DNA of 64,000 bases. Source: Bryum argenteum (Eukaryota > Streptophyta > Bryopsida > Bryales > Bryaceae). This document shows, in pieces, positions 9,813 to 21,194 of this stretch. The position numbers and the translations under genes are program-made. Positions within the stretch are counted from its first letter, which is position 1, and each line of letters opens with the position of its first letter. The DNA lies in assembly GCA_037043015.1 (NCBI GenBank), contig CM073321.1:15249001-15313000 (forward strand), read 5' to 3'. Below the pieces are notes generated by a model. That model did no database searches and was not told where the DNA came from. It was given only the letters and a program-made list of their open reading frames with translations.

Positions 9813-12695
9813 CTACTCTAGAGAAGATGAAGCAAGCTCCCGCAAAGAAGCCTTGATGATTTCGACCTGCTTCTTGGGTATTGTAATAATAGCGTCTATA
9901 CCTTCAATGCTTTCCTCGTCAGAATGCGTAATTCTTGATTTCCAAGCAGTGAAAATAGCATCTGTAGGTTGCGAGCATACATCTACACCTTTCTCGACAG
10001 TCCAACGAAGCTTTCTATTTGTATCCCAATCTGTGTAATACTTCAGAATTTCTTTGGAGCGTGACATTGGACGGAAGAGTTGGATATCGATCGTATTGGG
10101 TAGGTCTAGGTTTGAATTTGGATCAGACATTGCCCGCCCTAGCCAGAAGGGCCGGCCATCGGTGCCGCATGGACGTAATGCAACAAAATAACCCTTATAG
10201 AGGTCACCTCCAACTCGAAATGAAGGAGCAGGACGATCACGTCTCTGGCCAACAAAATGCTCATCGTTGTCGAAATCTTTGCGCACATTCCCTTCTAAAG
10301 TAAACTCATCTTCCATAGCATGTGGAAGTCGAGTTGACGGCCAGAACCCATGTTGTAACGGTAATGGTTCCTCCAAACTTAACGGGATCCCATGTTGCGA
10401 TGTTGCAAGTACATCCATGGGTATACAAAGAGCATCTTTAACGCCGCTCCAGTAATATGAGAGTGGCTCGTACAATCTCCGCGATTCAATTGACTCACGT
10501 GACAAACGTTCCCAATGATCAACAAAGCCTGAAATCCCTTTCACTACCTCAGGCAAATGGCCCATCTCGTTTGGACGCATAGCATCGGGTTCACCACGTG
10601 GCCATAATGATCTGCCTTCAGAATCCTCCTTCCACAATTTAATACTAGCATTATCACCTCTAGGAAGCCATTCCTTGTCGTGACAAAAAATCTTGTACTT
10701 CATTACGGTACATCCACTTGGATCCATGTAAAACTTGAATTGATGCGCCTTCGTATGCCCCACCAATGCTTCATCGCCGTCTAACATCCACTCTTCAATG
10801 AATTTTTTGAAATCCGGAACCTCTTGAACGAGGTGTGGAATAACAGGAAGTTTCTCAATCCTCATAAAAGATTTCATGAGAAGAGGGATGGTAGGATAAT
10901 CCTCCTTTCGCAACGCCATGCTCCAACGCCCAAATAACGCATCTATGTCATCATGAGTGTGACCGACGAGCATAAAATTTACATATATCTCTCGGAATAC
11001 TCGTTTTGCTACCAAAAGAGACCAGAAACTGAAGACGAATCTATTCTTGTTATCACTTACAGCATTATCCATTTGGACATTTAAAATTGGAGGCAAAAGC
11101 TTTTCTGGAACTAGGATGTCAGGAATCGGGCCTAATGGATCCATACATACCTCTGAACCTCGTAAAAGAGCAGTATACAATGGATGCGATGGGGGCTCTG
11201 TAAAGAATTGTCTAGATAAGGATTTAGGTGCAGCTTCGAGATCCCACAGAAGTTTTGTAAACGAGCCAACCGTATAATTGGCATCATGTGAGTAAACATC
11301 TAGTCCATAATGAGCGTATCGCTGGTCTTTATGACCATGAGCAAGAATTCCCGTAACTGCAAGAGGTAACTTCATGAGTCCGTCTAAGTTCTTCACCTTA
11401 TGAGACAAAGCAGGTGATGCTGTCTTAGAGTGGTCCATCTTGTCATGCATAATGGTCAAAACATCTTGAGGCGACTCCTTCGACCTAAAGCGGTTGAGAT
11501 AGTATAAGTCTCTATGCGCATATGCGGAATCTAAGTGCACATTCAACTTCCTCGACCATATAAGAGATGATTGTGTCCCAGGTAGGGTGAGCTTCATCAG
11601 TGATTGTAACTCATCACACTTGGAGCAACTCGCAAAATTGTCCCCCGATCTTTTGGCATAGTATTCAGGATAGCTCAGGCGGCGAATCTTACGAAGGTTT
11701 GAAGTAGACACCGGCGGGAGCCCACACTCTTGAAGGTGATGATCAAGAAGTGGAATTTGGTCCTTCCACTTAAAACTTGAAGGAAGTACCTTGGCAATGA
11801 CCTTCTCCCCTGATGGAAGGCTCCGAGACTTGTGAGGCATGTGATCGGCATGTCTATCAAGTATTGCCCCTAAGTCGGCAGACGCAACAATCGTATGCCT
11901 CCTAGGCTTTGGCAAGCCCGTGTTCCCGTGCAACTGGGCCTCATGACCATCAACTGCACTCTGAGCGTTTCGATAAAACGTACCGTTGCTCACGCCCATG
12001 ATCTTCATCCACGCAGTCCGACAAACATCAATACCCTCTAAAGTGACTACATTTCGCCTTTCAGCATTTCTGTGGAACTGCCTATGGACATCAAGTTTGA
12101 TATGGTTCTTAAACTGCACAGTTGTCTTGTCGTACATGCGACACCTGAGAACCTTAATCTTCTCCCTTGGGTATAGTTGAACACAGTTGTACCTACAGCA
12201 CGTATTACATGCGACCGCATTGATTGACTCCACTGTCATCAGAAACTGTGCTTTGCGCGAAACTGGGGTAGATTCATTCCTCAAGGAATTATCATAGGAT
12301 CGAGTTCGAGATGACCCCTGGCGTCGACTACGTTCACGGACCCATCGGTTGTAAACATCTTGCTGACTATGGTCAAAAAGAGTAACACCGTCTAGGAGGA
12401 TTTGTTGGATGGGCCACGATTTAAAAGAGTATATCCAGTCGTCAGGATCCTCGACCGCAACAAACAAAGTTGAAACTTGAACCACAACTCGAGAATCACC
12501 AAGTAAGCCATTACAATCAGGTACAGCGCCAGATCGTAGGTTTCGAACTAAACCCTCAGTTATTCTGAGTCCTTCGGAATCGAGCAATGCAACGGTCTTC
12601 CCTGTCCAGAGCCGTGGAGGAACAACTTGAGCAGCAAGTAAACCAGGATTCAAAGGTGCATCGGCGAGAGCGTCATCGTCTGAAAAAAAATCCAT
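9813..12695 (-). CDS. Putative transposase, DUF7869-like (intact copy)
   Basis: One open frame of 960 codons. I choose ATG 12695 (MDFFSDDDALADAP) over an in-frame ATG 8 codons upstream because the inner copy begins at the same place and a splice acceptor (TTTTGCAG) sits directly before it. Motifs: a Cys cluster CNTCCRYNC near residue 165, CSKCDEL near 356, MHDKMDHSK near 415-423, LNVQMDNAVSDNKNRFVF near 543 and VGHTHDDIDALF near 577-588. The MDxSK, xxMDNxxxDNKN and GHTHxDID series is typical of proteins labelled DUF7869. Spaced Asp residues in such a pattern suggest an RNase-H-like transposase core (inference). The C-terminal part (YFVALRPCGTDGRPFWLGRA) looks like a small beta-barrel reader domain. 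Position beside a terminal repeat supports the mobilisation role. Confidence 0.75.
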   Translation of the reverse strand: MDFFSDDDALADAPLNPGLLAAQVVPPRLWTGKTVALLDSEGLRITEGLVRNLRSGAVPDCNGLLGDSRVVVQVSTLFVAVEDPDDWIYSFKSWPIQQILLDGVTLFDHSQQDVYNRWVRERSRRQGSSRTRSYDNSLRNESTPVSRKAQFLMTVESINAVACNTCCRYNCVQLYPREKIKVLRCRMYDKTTVQFKNHIKLDVHRQFHRNAERRNVVTLEGIDVCRTAWMKIMGVSNGTFYRNAQSAVDGHEAQLHGNTGLPKPRRHTIVASADLGAILDRHADHMPHKSRSLPSGEKVIAKVLPSSFKWKDQIPLLDHHLQECGLPPVSTSNLRKIRRLSYPEYYAKRSGDNFASCSKCDELQSLMKLTLPGTQSSLIWSRKLNVHLDSAYAHRDLYYLNRFRSKESPQDVLTIMHDKMDHSKTASPALSHKVKNLDGLMKLPLAVTGILAHGHKDQRYAHYGLDVYSHDANYTVGSFTKLLWDLEAAPKSLSRQFFTEPPSHPLYTALLRGSEVCMDPLGPIPDILVPEKLLPPILNVQMDNAVSDNKNRFVFSFWSLLVAKRVFREIYVNFMLVGHTHDDIDALFGRWSMALRKEDYPTIPLLMKSFMRIEKLPVIPHLVQEVPDFKKFIEEWMLDGDEALVGHTKAHQFKFYMDPSGCTVMKYKIFCHDKEWLPRGDNASIKLWKEDSEGRSLWPRGEPDAMRPNEMGHLPEVVKGISGFVDHWERLSRESIESRRLYEPLSYYWSGVKDALCIPMDVLATSQHGIPLSLEEPLPLQHGFWPSTRLPHAMEDEFTLEGNVRKDFDNDEHFVGQRRDRPAPSFRVGGDLYKGYFVALRPCGTDGRPFWLGRAMSDPNSNLDLPNTIDIQLFRPMSRSKEILKYYTDWDTNRKLRWTVEKGVDVCSQPTDAIFTAWKSRITHSDEESIEGIDAIITIPKKQVEIIKASLRELASSSLE

Positions 12696-12777
12696 CCTGC
12701 AAAAGATCATCACAAACACAGATATGAATCAAAACAGTGCCACAACATCAAGACAGTATGAGAAACGAACACATGCA

Positions 12778-13390
12778 GTTTAGCTTGAGTCGAGCTAAAC
12801 AGAAGTAGAAAACACATTCTACAGTTTAGGTCGATGTGAGCTAAACTGATGTATGGGTTCAGTAGATCAGTTTAGCTCCAATCGAGTTGAATGCATGATG
12901 TAGTTTAGCTCGAGTCGAGCTAAACTGTATGGCCTACATGCTCCTGTAGTTAAGCTCGAGTCGAGCTAAACTGTATGGACTTATTCCGACTGCAGTTTAG
13001 CTCGAGTCGAGCTAAACTGTATGGCCTGCACCCTCCTGCAATTTAGCTCAACTCGAGCTAAACTGCAGAATGTGTTCGGTCGAACAGTTTAGCTCGAGTC
13101 GAGCTAAACTGCTCTACTGGATACATACAGCAGTTTAGCTCGACTCAAGCTAAATTGTACGACCTAATGCATCATGCAGTTTAGCTCGAGTCGAGCTATA
13201 CTGTATGGCTGCTTCAACCTGCAGTTTAGCTCGAGTCGAGATAAACTGCAGTACGTCTTCTGACGAAGCGTTTAGCTCAAGTCGATCTAAACTGTTCTAC
13301 TGAATACATATAGCAGTTTAGCTCGACACGAGCTAAACTGCAAGAGGAAGCAGACCATACAGTTTAGCTCGACTCGAGCTAAACTGCATG
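12778..13390. repeat. Cluster of about 14 interrupted palindromes (outer transposase leader intron)
   Basis: Each copy has 12-bp arms CAGTTTAGCTCG and CGAGCTAAACTG around a 3-nt centre, AGT or ACT depending on orientation. Copies are spaced about 40-50 bp apart with unrelated sequence between. Several are imperfect. The cluster sits between the 5' leader (13600-13860) and the coding start at 12695, in what looks like a leader intron. Confidence 0.95.
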
Positions 13391-13599
13391 TCATTATGCA
13401 TGATAAATTCCGAAAATTACGGCGTATTTCACGGGAGTAATTGAGAATTCGAAGATCAGTTACAATCGGGGCTCTTCCAATCCATCGTCATACGCAGGAA
13501 TCATAACCCACCACAGTACCAACGAAGTCGTCAAATCAAAAAAATATGTTAACAACAACTGCTCCGAATGCACAAATGTTTAGTAGCCACTAAATTACA

Positions 13600-13860
13600 A
13601 ACGTACAATAGACAGTTTCAACTACTACTAGTCAAGTGAGAGAAAACTATGAAGAGCAATGAATCAGAAAATGCAAAATGCTGTGCAAAGCAACTTTAAT
13701 GAATTATCATGCATATATGCAATCGCGAAACACGTAGGCGAAGGCGAAGAGCGAGCTGATAGAAGCGCGGAGAACTCAAATATGTCGACGGAGTTCAGCA
13801 CCCTCAAAGATTGGGAAGAAAAGAATCATTCTGTCCTCGATTTCGAAGGTCATTGAGTAG
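13600..13860 (-). other. Probable 5' leader of the outer transposase gene
   Basis: This segment is conserved with 31495-31740 upstream of the inner transposase, in the same order and distance, although neither keeps a common open frame (opposite-strand chance frames exist). I infer an untranslated first exon, with the palindrome-filled stretch after it as intron 1. Confidence 0.45.
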
Positions 13861-13926
13861 CGCAATACCGTTTTCGCGCTATCCCAAAAATAGAAAATGG
13901 GAGGGAATCACGTTTGGATAATTGAA

Positions 13927-14080
13927 AATAGGCGGGAACCGAAGTCTCGACAATTGAAGATTGGCGCGAACTGAAGTGTCGTCCGTTTAGAAAGGGCGGG
14001 ATCAGAAGTGCCGCCATTTGAAAATTGGCGGGATTGGGGTTATAGGGTTTAGGGTTTAGGGTTTAGGGTTTAGGGTACAT
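13927..14080 (-). promoter_or_regulatory. Promoter-like block: four E2F-like sites plus TTTAGGG tract
   Basis: Four GGCGGGA or TTGGCGCGAA words at 13931, 13961, 13995 and 14025 match the E2F/DP site of plant S-phase genes (TTSGCGGGA type). Next to them, 14041-14076 carries four to five TTTAGGG units, which include the telo-box (AAACCCTA) found in many plant proliferation-gene promoters. The same four sites and tract recur in order at 31272-31436 upstream of the inner transposase. Regulation by cell cycle is inferred. Confidence 0.55.
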
Positions 14081-16969
14081 GGTTTCGGATTACAGGTGTG
14101 TGATGATTGGAATTGGCCAAAAAATTGTTAATCTTTATACACCTACTTTGGAGTATTCTATGTCTTTGAACACTCAATAACAAAATAAAATCTTAATTTA
14201 AGTACTTGGAAACATTACAATGGATACAACTTATAATTTCATATTTTTGTAAATCGAGTATGCTTAACATTAAACCTTTTATTTCAATAAAGTTCCTATA
14301 AAATAATTTCGATGCAATAATTACCTTAAAGTGAAGTCCTATTAAGCATTAAGCTATTATCTTATCTATAATTTTACTACATACTAAGTTTCTTATGTGT
14401 AATTATGTACTTGTTAACAATTCATAGTTAAATGTTGATTATTATATACATAGTGTTCAAATTCATAATGATTAAATTATTCGCATATACGTAATATCTA
14501 TGATAATTACATTTAGTATAATACAATATAATATTATTTGCTTATTACATATTACATTATATACTATTTATTTATATATGAAATATATATATTTCAAATT
14601 ATAAATTAATATAATGTAAATATAATTATGGTATATTATTTAGAATTTTGAATTGCTGTAGTTCTTAATAGCAATGATGAAATCATATGTTTTAATTTAA
14701 AATTTTTAAAGATACCTACAAAGTAATCTAGGATGAATAATTTGTACAATTGATAAGTAAAGTCATAAAATCTGCTAAATTCACCTTGGAACATTTAAGA
14801 AATGAAGTTTTACTGTTCATAAGTTATGTATTTAAAGTTAACGTCAATGATACATGCTCATTGTTATGTATATAATTTTGTTTTTCATTAACATTAAGCT
14901 TATCAATATAATATTACTTCTATGCATTTCAATTTCATGTATAGATGTTTATTCTTACAATTAGATTTTGTATATAAATATGGATCATCTTTTCTTTTCA
15001 TATATGCATATATATAATATTATTAATGCATTCATAGATATTTAATACTGAACTTGTGGTGTGCAACATCTAGATAACTTTATAACTATCTATGAACCAT
15101 TGTCCTAAAATCACTTATAGTGCAAGTGATTTTAGGGCAATACTATATAAACTGTCATACATATCTGTACAGATGGTAGAAAATTTTGTTAGCGCAGTAA
15201 AGCTCGACGTTGATATTCGTTATCTTCTCTAATGTACTTTTGTCGTGTAGTCATTTAATAGAACTGCACAATGACATCTACTAAACAAACGAAGACTATC
15301 ATAGTGAAACTCTTTTCAAATACCTACTTTCAAAACGTACTGTATTAAATACATTATTGTGATTCTCAAATATAATTATGGACATTATTCGAACTTTTGA
15401 TTTATTCTTTGAAAGGCATTAACAATGTCGGCTTACTTATGTCTTCACGTTACCGTTCTTTTCTAAATTATTAACTTAATTATAAATATATTTGTACGCA
15501 GATCGAAGAACAACAATGTTAGAAAGAGTTGTTTAGAAGAGTAAATGATTTCAAGGAATGATTAATCATGATCAACATTGTAAATTACTACAAATTTTCA
15601 TATTTTCAAAATGAACTAGTAATCAGTATATTAGAATTTGTCATTTTAATTCTTGTAGCATGTAAATTTAGCTTTATAGCCAATATTTATAGCTTCTAAT
15701 TTTAGAATTTCATTTAAGCTTTTTGTGCAGTAATAGCAATCTAGTTAAGTTATTCAATCATTAAATGTTTAAATTTACATGTATTACATATCAAGATCAT
15801 TTGAAATTGCACTTGTGCAGTCTTTCACACTGCTACATATATTCATGAACCACAGTCCTAAATTTTAATTTGTTAAAATGATATTCTACTTGATAATTTA
15901 TTATCAACTTTCCTTTTCAATACTCTATTTATAGTCATCTGAAAACATGAAAATTGCATACCAATATATATAAAATAATCTATTGAAGAATAACTCTATC
16001 AAACAGCTCATTCCCAAATAACAAGTGACTGTATCATATAATGTATTGCTAAATAATTCATGTATTAATTTCTTTAGAATAATCTTTTATGCAAAAGTGT
16101 ATTAACTAATGTCTTTTACCTAAATGATATATTGAATATATACTTTATTTATTTAATTCGCTGTTTATTAGTGTTATAATTTCAATTAATCTATTAATAG
16201 AATTTCCAAATGATCAATGTATTGAACTATTAATTTGAAATACTTCAATTATGTAAATATGAGTGTATCAGTTCTCAAAATTATATATAAACATATTTAC
16301 AAGAATATGTTTATTAGATAGTCTATTCAATAACCTTTTGTTTGCAAATAATATGTATAATGAACGAATTGTTTATTCATAGTTATCTTTCAAATACTAT
16401 ATTCATAAAATATTGTGTGTTGTGCTGATCAAGTCATTTTTATATTTTGATTTACATTTATATTTATATTAATATGTTTATTTATTTTATATTTATATTT
16501 ATATTAACATAAAAGCATTTATTGAAGTGTCTATAAAATATCCATTAATTGTCAAATTATCCGTATTCAATAATCTTTTCATTATTACAAATGGTATCCA
16601 GATAATCTATTTGGAAATAATAAAAAATTTGAATCCCTATTTTTAAATTTTATATTTATACAAAATACAGTTCTTAGAGTATATTTGTATTAGTGCGTAA
16701 ACCCGAAATAAAGGTCAACAGATAAATACTTTATGTATGTATTATTTACTTATTCTCAAAAAATATATAATTTATTAAAGTTTATTGTATATTAGCGGCT
16801 AATACTACAATAACTTATATACTAAAGATTAGATTCTTCTTCTATTTTTGTGTGTTTTATCTTTTTCTATAAATATATGTAGTATATTTTATGATAGAAA
16901 GAGATTATTTTGATTTCTAATTATTTGAAAATTTATATTTTTTGTTTAATAGCAACTCCTGTCTTAGGG
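14081..16969. other. AT-rich non-coding core of outer element, left part
   Basis: About 2.9 kb with very high AT content, no open frame of note and no recognisable gene. It corresponds to 27711-31260 in the inner copy. The inner element is inserted at its right edge. Confidence 0.7.
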
Positions 16970-16973
16970 TTGT

Positions 16974-16997
16974 AACCCCATATTCGTTATATTGGGA
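16974..16997 (+). repeat. Terminal inverted repeat, inner element, phosphatase-gene end
   Basis: AACCCCATATTCGTTATATT then GGGAA. The following 270 bp resemble the reverse complement of 47580-47832, the equivalent end of the outer element. Confidence 0.9.
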
Positions 16998-17269
16998 AAT
17001 ATGCATGACTTTGGGAGATTTAAGAGTAGAAAATCATCTAAAATATCGATCAATGTTAAGCATAAAGTATTGGATCTTGCCTCAAACATGAGGTGATTAT
17101 ATGCAAATAGAGACATCGCTCTCACCAAACCATAGAAAAAGGATGGGAATAAAAGAATATTCCATTTATTCGCTTGTGAATATCAATCATGATTCACAAA
17201 ATATGTCATACAACAGTGATGACTATCAGATATGTACATAATTACTTCTGTAGCTAATAGATTTAACTA

Positions 17270-19559
17270 CTACGGGGTTCCACGATAAGCTACAATACGA
17301 GATTGGATGAATGCTCGTTGACGTCGACGTGTCCAGCTAGAATGACTGTCTTGCATCAATGGACTGTCGAGAAGGCGTTGCAGTCTTTCGCGACGCCGGT
17401 CCTCAATGCTTGACTTAGGTAGCGAGTGGCGGCGGTTTTCTGACATAGGCATCATTGCTCCCTGTTCAGTGGACTTCGAAGGACATGCTTTTGGACTCCC
17501 CAAAGCACGATCCTGAACAAAATAAAACAACAACATATTCTATAAGTGAACGAGCGAATATACATACGAGCAATAGTTAGCACATGAGTTCAATGTATAA
17601 GAATTGATTTATGTACAGCAGTAGATCTACAAATAATTACTCGTTCTTGCAAACACTTAACTCAAAGCATACAATGGACACTCTGTAGTAACTTCTCAAG
17701 GGATGAAGAAACAAACCTTGACAAAAACTTCTTCAGAAATATCGACGTCAATGTCGTATAACATACGCTTCGTAGGCGTACATGTAATTTGAAGAGGAGG
17801 ACCATTATGATTTACCGTTGGAGGCGACACGGGGGAAGCGAATTGCACTTTCGGAGGTGAAGCCTTAGTGTGAACCCAAAAACCACCATGAGGTGGCATT
17901 TGGTCACAAGGGGTTTTGAAGAGCAAGATTAGATGAGAAAAGAAGAGGGGAAGAAGGAAGACAAGAAGAAGACAAGGAAATAGGGAAAGAGAAGAAGAGA
18001 ACCACCGGCCGGATGGCTTGGAAGTGGTCTCTACTCTTTTGATTGCCATTCCTTCGTCTTAGGTCCAAATGGGGCGTGCCATAGCTTTTTGGAAAGCTAA
18101 GCTCAATGTGCACACGCCCCTAAAATCTCAAAGGCAGAAGATCAACGAGCTAAGACTGATTGCTGTTTGATTGTGGCGGTTTTTGCCACTGCCGGGGGGA
18201 AAACTTTTTCAACACCCCGACTTTGGAAGCTCATATCTCCCTCTCTACAACTCGGAATTGAGCATGCTTTATACCATTGGAAAGCTCTACTGGAGCTCTA
18301 TCTAGTGTAGAAATCTCAGAGGAGTTGAAGAAAAATCGAGTGAGTTATGGGGGAAACAATCTGGCTGGCTTTCATAGGGCAAGAACAAGCTCTTTATCTT
18401 ACTAACAAAGGAACTCAATAAGGAGGAGGAAGATGAGTGAGGCAAGACAAGCAATTTGAGCAGGGCTCTCCTTCTCCTAACTACTAACACTTCAACAACA
18501 AGATCAATTTGAGAAGGGCTCTCCTTCTCCTAACTACTAACACTTCAACAACAAGATCATTTTGAGAAGGGCTCTCCTTCTCCTAACTACTAACAATTCA
18601 AGAAAGATGATCAAGGTGAACAAAGAGGAAAAGGAGGCCCATGGCCTTCCTCCTCCTAACTACATAGATGGATAGGTAGGTAAACAAAATGGAGGAGAAG
18701 GAGGCCCAAGGCCTTCCTTCTCCTACTCTAACCTAAACTAAGAGGAAATGGAAGAGGTGAAGATAGCTTGGAAACAAGCTATTAAGTACCAAATGGGAGC
18801 CGCCAAAGAGGCGGCTCACCATAACCCTAACTAAGGCCTAAGCCCTAACTAAGGCATGGATGAATGACCGCCACTCCACGCGCTCCGTCCTTGAAGCCTC
18901 CATCCTATCAACGACTTCATCAATGGATGTAGCTCCCACATGCTACCACAAGGTTAGATGAATGAATCTCTCAACAACCAAATTTCAAACACAACAAGGA
19001 CATCAAAGACTACTTGTACAAGGCCCATGGTAAATTTCTAACCCAACTCCAAGTCCCTAATTCTTACGCTAATCAAACCAAGGATCCACTAGGGGGCTTT
19101 TTACCTCCTCTAGTCCTTCCTTATCGAACCAAGGATCCACTAGGGGGCTTTTTACCTCCTCTAGTCCTTCCTTATCGAACCAATCACTCCTAATCTAAAC
19201 TAAGCTCAAAATTCATGCTAAATAATCTACCAAAGGCCTTGCGACAACTAATCTTTAATATACCTATTGCATTCAAAACTCAATTATCATAAATTCATCA
19301 AATTACCTCAAGATGTCATGGTTTGCAAACAATTCATTAATAAAAATCCATTATTAGTAACACTTAAGCAAAAGAGAGCTTACACGCTCTCACACTTAGT
19401 GACAGGGCTGTTAACTACTCCATCTTCTACCGCCATTGTCGAAAAATCCATGGTAGATTGAGCCGTTTCAGCAGACTGCAATAATCGTCCTCTACTCCGA
19501 AGTGAAGGCCCGTAATCCCCACCAATCATCAATGAATCCACAGAAGCACGACAATCACC
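17270..19559 (-). pseudogene. Small basic protein gene of inner element, split by a solo LTR
   Basis: Two exons are visible. The first starts after an acceptor (TTACGCAG) at 19559 and reads GDCRASVDSLM..., GPSLRSRGRLLQSAETAQ, then NSPVTK. A solo LTR (17869-19394) interrupts it, and it resumes at 17868 with SPPKVQFASPVSPP, ITCTPTKRMLYDIDVD and SEEVFVK, ending at a donor after 17717. The second exon, 17512-17270, starts after TTCAG and reads DRALGSPKACPSKSTEQ, then SSIEDRRRERLQRLL and SSWTRRRQRAFIQSRI to a stop. The basic Arg-rich end could be a nuclear signal. Function unknown. It follows the phosphatase-like gene by about 250 bp and could share its transcript. Confidence 0.5.
17869..19394 (-). 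mobile_element. Solo LTR (1526 bp) with 5-bp target duplication
   Basis: Ends are TGTGAACCC and TCTCACA on plus, giving TG...CA, flanked on both sides by CTTAG (17864-17868 and 19395-19399). It interrupts the small basic gene of the inner element; the outer copy lacks it, which confirms the empty site. Internal landmarks are a tripled unit of about 53 bp near 18468-18600 and a direct duplication containing GGATCCACTAGGGGGCTTTT at 19074-19178. It is of the same family as 2428-4146. Confidence 0.9.
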
Positions 19560-19813
19560 CTGCGTAATCTATTTCAACAATATGCGAAACAAATCATCAA
19601 ATATCCAGAGTACATTAAGTTCATGCAAGACATTACTTTAAGCAAAACTAAAAATCACATTATCTACATATTCACAAAATGAAAATTCAGAAACATATAA
19701 AAAGTCAAGAGCTTCACAATGAAATCTACTACAAGAGCTTCACAATGAAAGTTACGATTTAAATTAACCCAAAGGGCCCAAAACTACCCGAGTATAGAAA
19801 ACGAATTATTTTT

Positions 19814-20956
19814 TCATTCTACAAAGGCCTTTTGTATTTCATTATACAGATCTAATGATGCACGATCATCATATAACATGGTACGTCCATATTGAAACGA
19901 TGCCCGAAACTTGCTAAGGGGACCGTCAAACTCATGGAGATCTAACAGATACGGCAAAACATCATCTAACAAAACAAAGTCCTCGTGTGCCCTATTGTCC
20001 TTGTGAGACCAAGATGGCAGTAAAAGAACATTTTCCCGCTGATTAAGCACGTGCTTAACCGGACTATCATCTATAATGAGCGTATTAGCCTCTGTATAAA
20101 AACCATTAAAGCCATTAAAGAGATGAGCTGACAAGGTCTTAAGGAAGATAGACTTTTGAATTCCCGGTTCCTTCATGAACAATGGTCGGCTCCCACCAGA
20201 TTTCAAGGGAATCATGTCACAGTCTTCTTGACCAAGAATTCGTAGTGGCCTTATAGGGTTTATAGGACCGAAGAGAAAATCACAAATGGCTTCTGTAGTT
20301 GTTCTCATCATCGAACTCCAAACCGTGATGGTAGCAAACGATGCCACCCGAGAGAAGAAGTCCTTACAGTTGGGCCTCACCCATACAAGCTTCTTCCCCA
20401 CCTCAGTTGGCAACGTGGCCGAGTAAATACGGAAGTCACGATTTCTGTATCCTTTAGCTTCCCAAAATGGGGAACAACTGCAGAGGATACCATTGAGGTC
20501 GAGAACAACATTTAACCAAGTGCTCGAGGACTTCCTTGGAACCCGACCTATGTCTTCTCTAGATATTAAATCATTGACCGATGCCTCGTTGACCTGAAAT
20601 GAAAACGGCGCACCAAGACAAAATTACTGGGGAGCTTTCGTCACTGGTGCGATGAATTCAAGGTCAGCAACATAAAATTCATCGCAACGATAGCATGGGT
20701 GAGAGAAGTGTTTGTGGAACAGAAAATACCTGATTTTCATAATTGCTCTCCTCTAAGTCATCTTGGACACCCATTGACCCGAGTGACTGCTCAGTGCAAT
20801 CTATCTCATCACGGACAGCAACAACATTCTTAGTATGTGAGACATCATGCATTTTAAGTGAGTCCTCCACCGGTGGTACCCGCTCATGGCGATAACATTC
20901 AAGCGTGACATCATCCATGACTGGAACATCGATTGCTTCGTCATCCAAATTAACAT
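19814..20956 (-). CDS. FCP1/NIF-type HAD phosphatase-like protein (inner copy)
   Basis: Two exons: 20956-20730 (acidic, reads NLDDEAIDVPVMDDV and ends ESNYENQ at a CAG|GT donor) and 20593-19814 (after TTTCAG). HAD landmarks: WLNVVLDLNGILCSC, where the usual DxDGT is DxNG; a VRPNCKDFFSRVASFATITVWSS segment equal to the RPxxxxFL block and motif II; NTLIIDDSPVKH as motif III/IV; and DDVLPYLLDLHEFDGP at the end. These match Ser/Thr phosphatases of the FCP1/SCP type acting on RNA polymerase II tails. The second catalytic Asp (general acid) is Asn, so activity is doubtful. The first exon begins after an acceptor and may be spliced to the methylase-like exon at 21195-22016 via a donor at 21211. Confidence 0.65.
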
Positions 20957-21029
20957 CTGGCAGCGCAATACAAATTCATGGAATCAGGAAACAATAAGAT
21001 GGAGGAAATAGAATATGGAAGCAGATAGG

Positions 21030-21075
21030 AAAAAGGGCAACAGTTTAGCTCGAGTTGAGCTAAACTGCAAAATAG
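21030..21075. repeat. Single palindrome between methylase-like and phosphatase-like exons (inner)
   Basis: One near-perfect CAGTTTAGCTCG/CGAGCTAAACTG palindrome lies in the 239-bp gap. The outer copy has one at the equivalent place (43993-44020). All other palindrome-bearing gaps of this gene are introns, which hints that this gap is an intron too. Confidence 0.9.
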
Positions 21076-21194
21076 TAAAGGCTTGTATCAATTACAAAAA
21101 AATGTCTGTTTGATACAAAATTTCACATGTATATGTGTTTTCCGGCATTTACAGCTTAAATACTTAAATACAGCCTAAACACTCGATCCAAAAT

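Noticed and set aside
14041-14076. Chromosome end or telomere relic
   Set aside because: Only four to five TTTAGGG units, at the same place in both element copies next to E2F-like sites; it is a built-in part of the element promoter. The patch at 50513-50555 is too degenerate.
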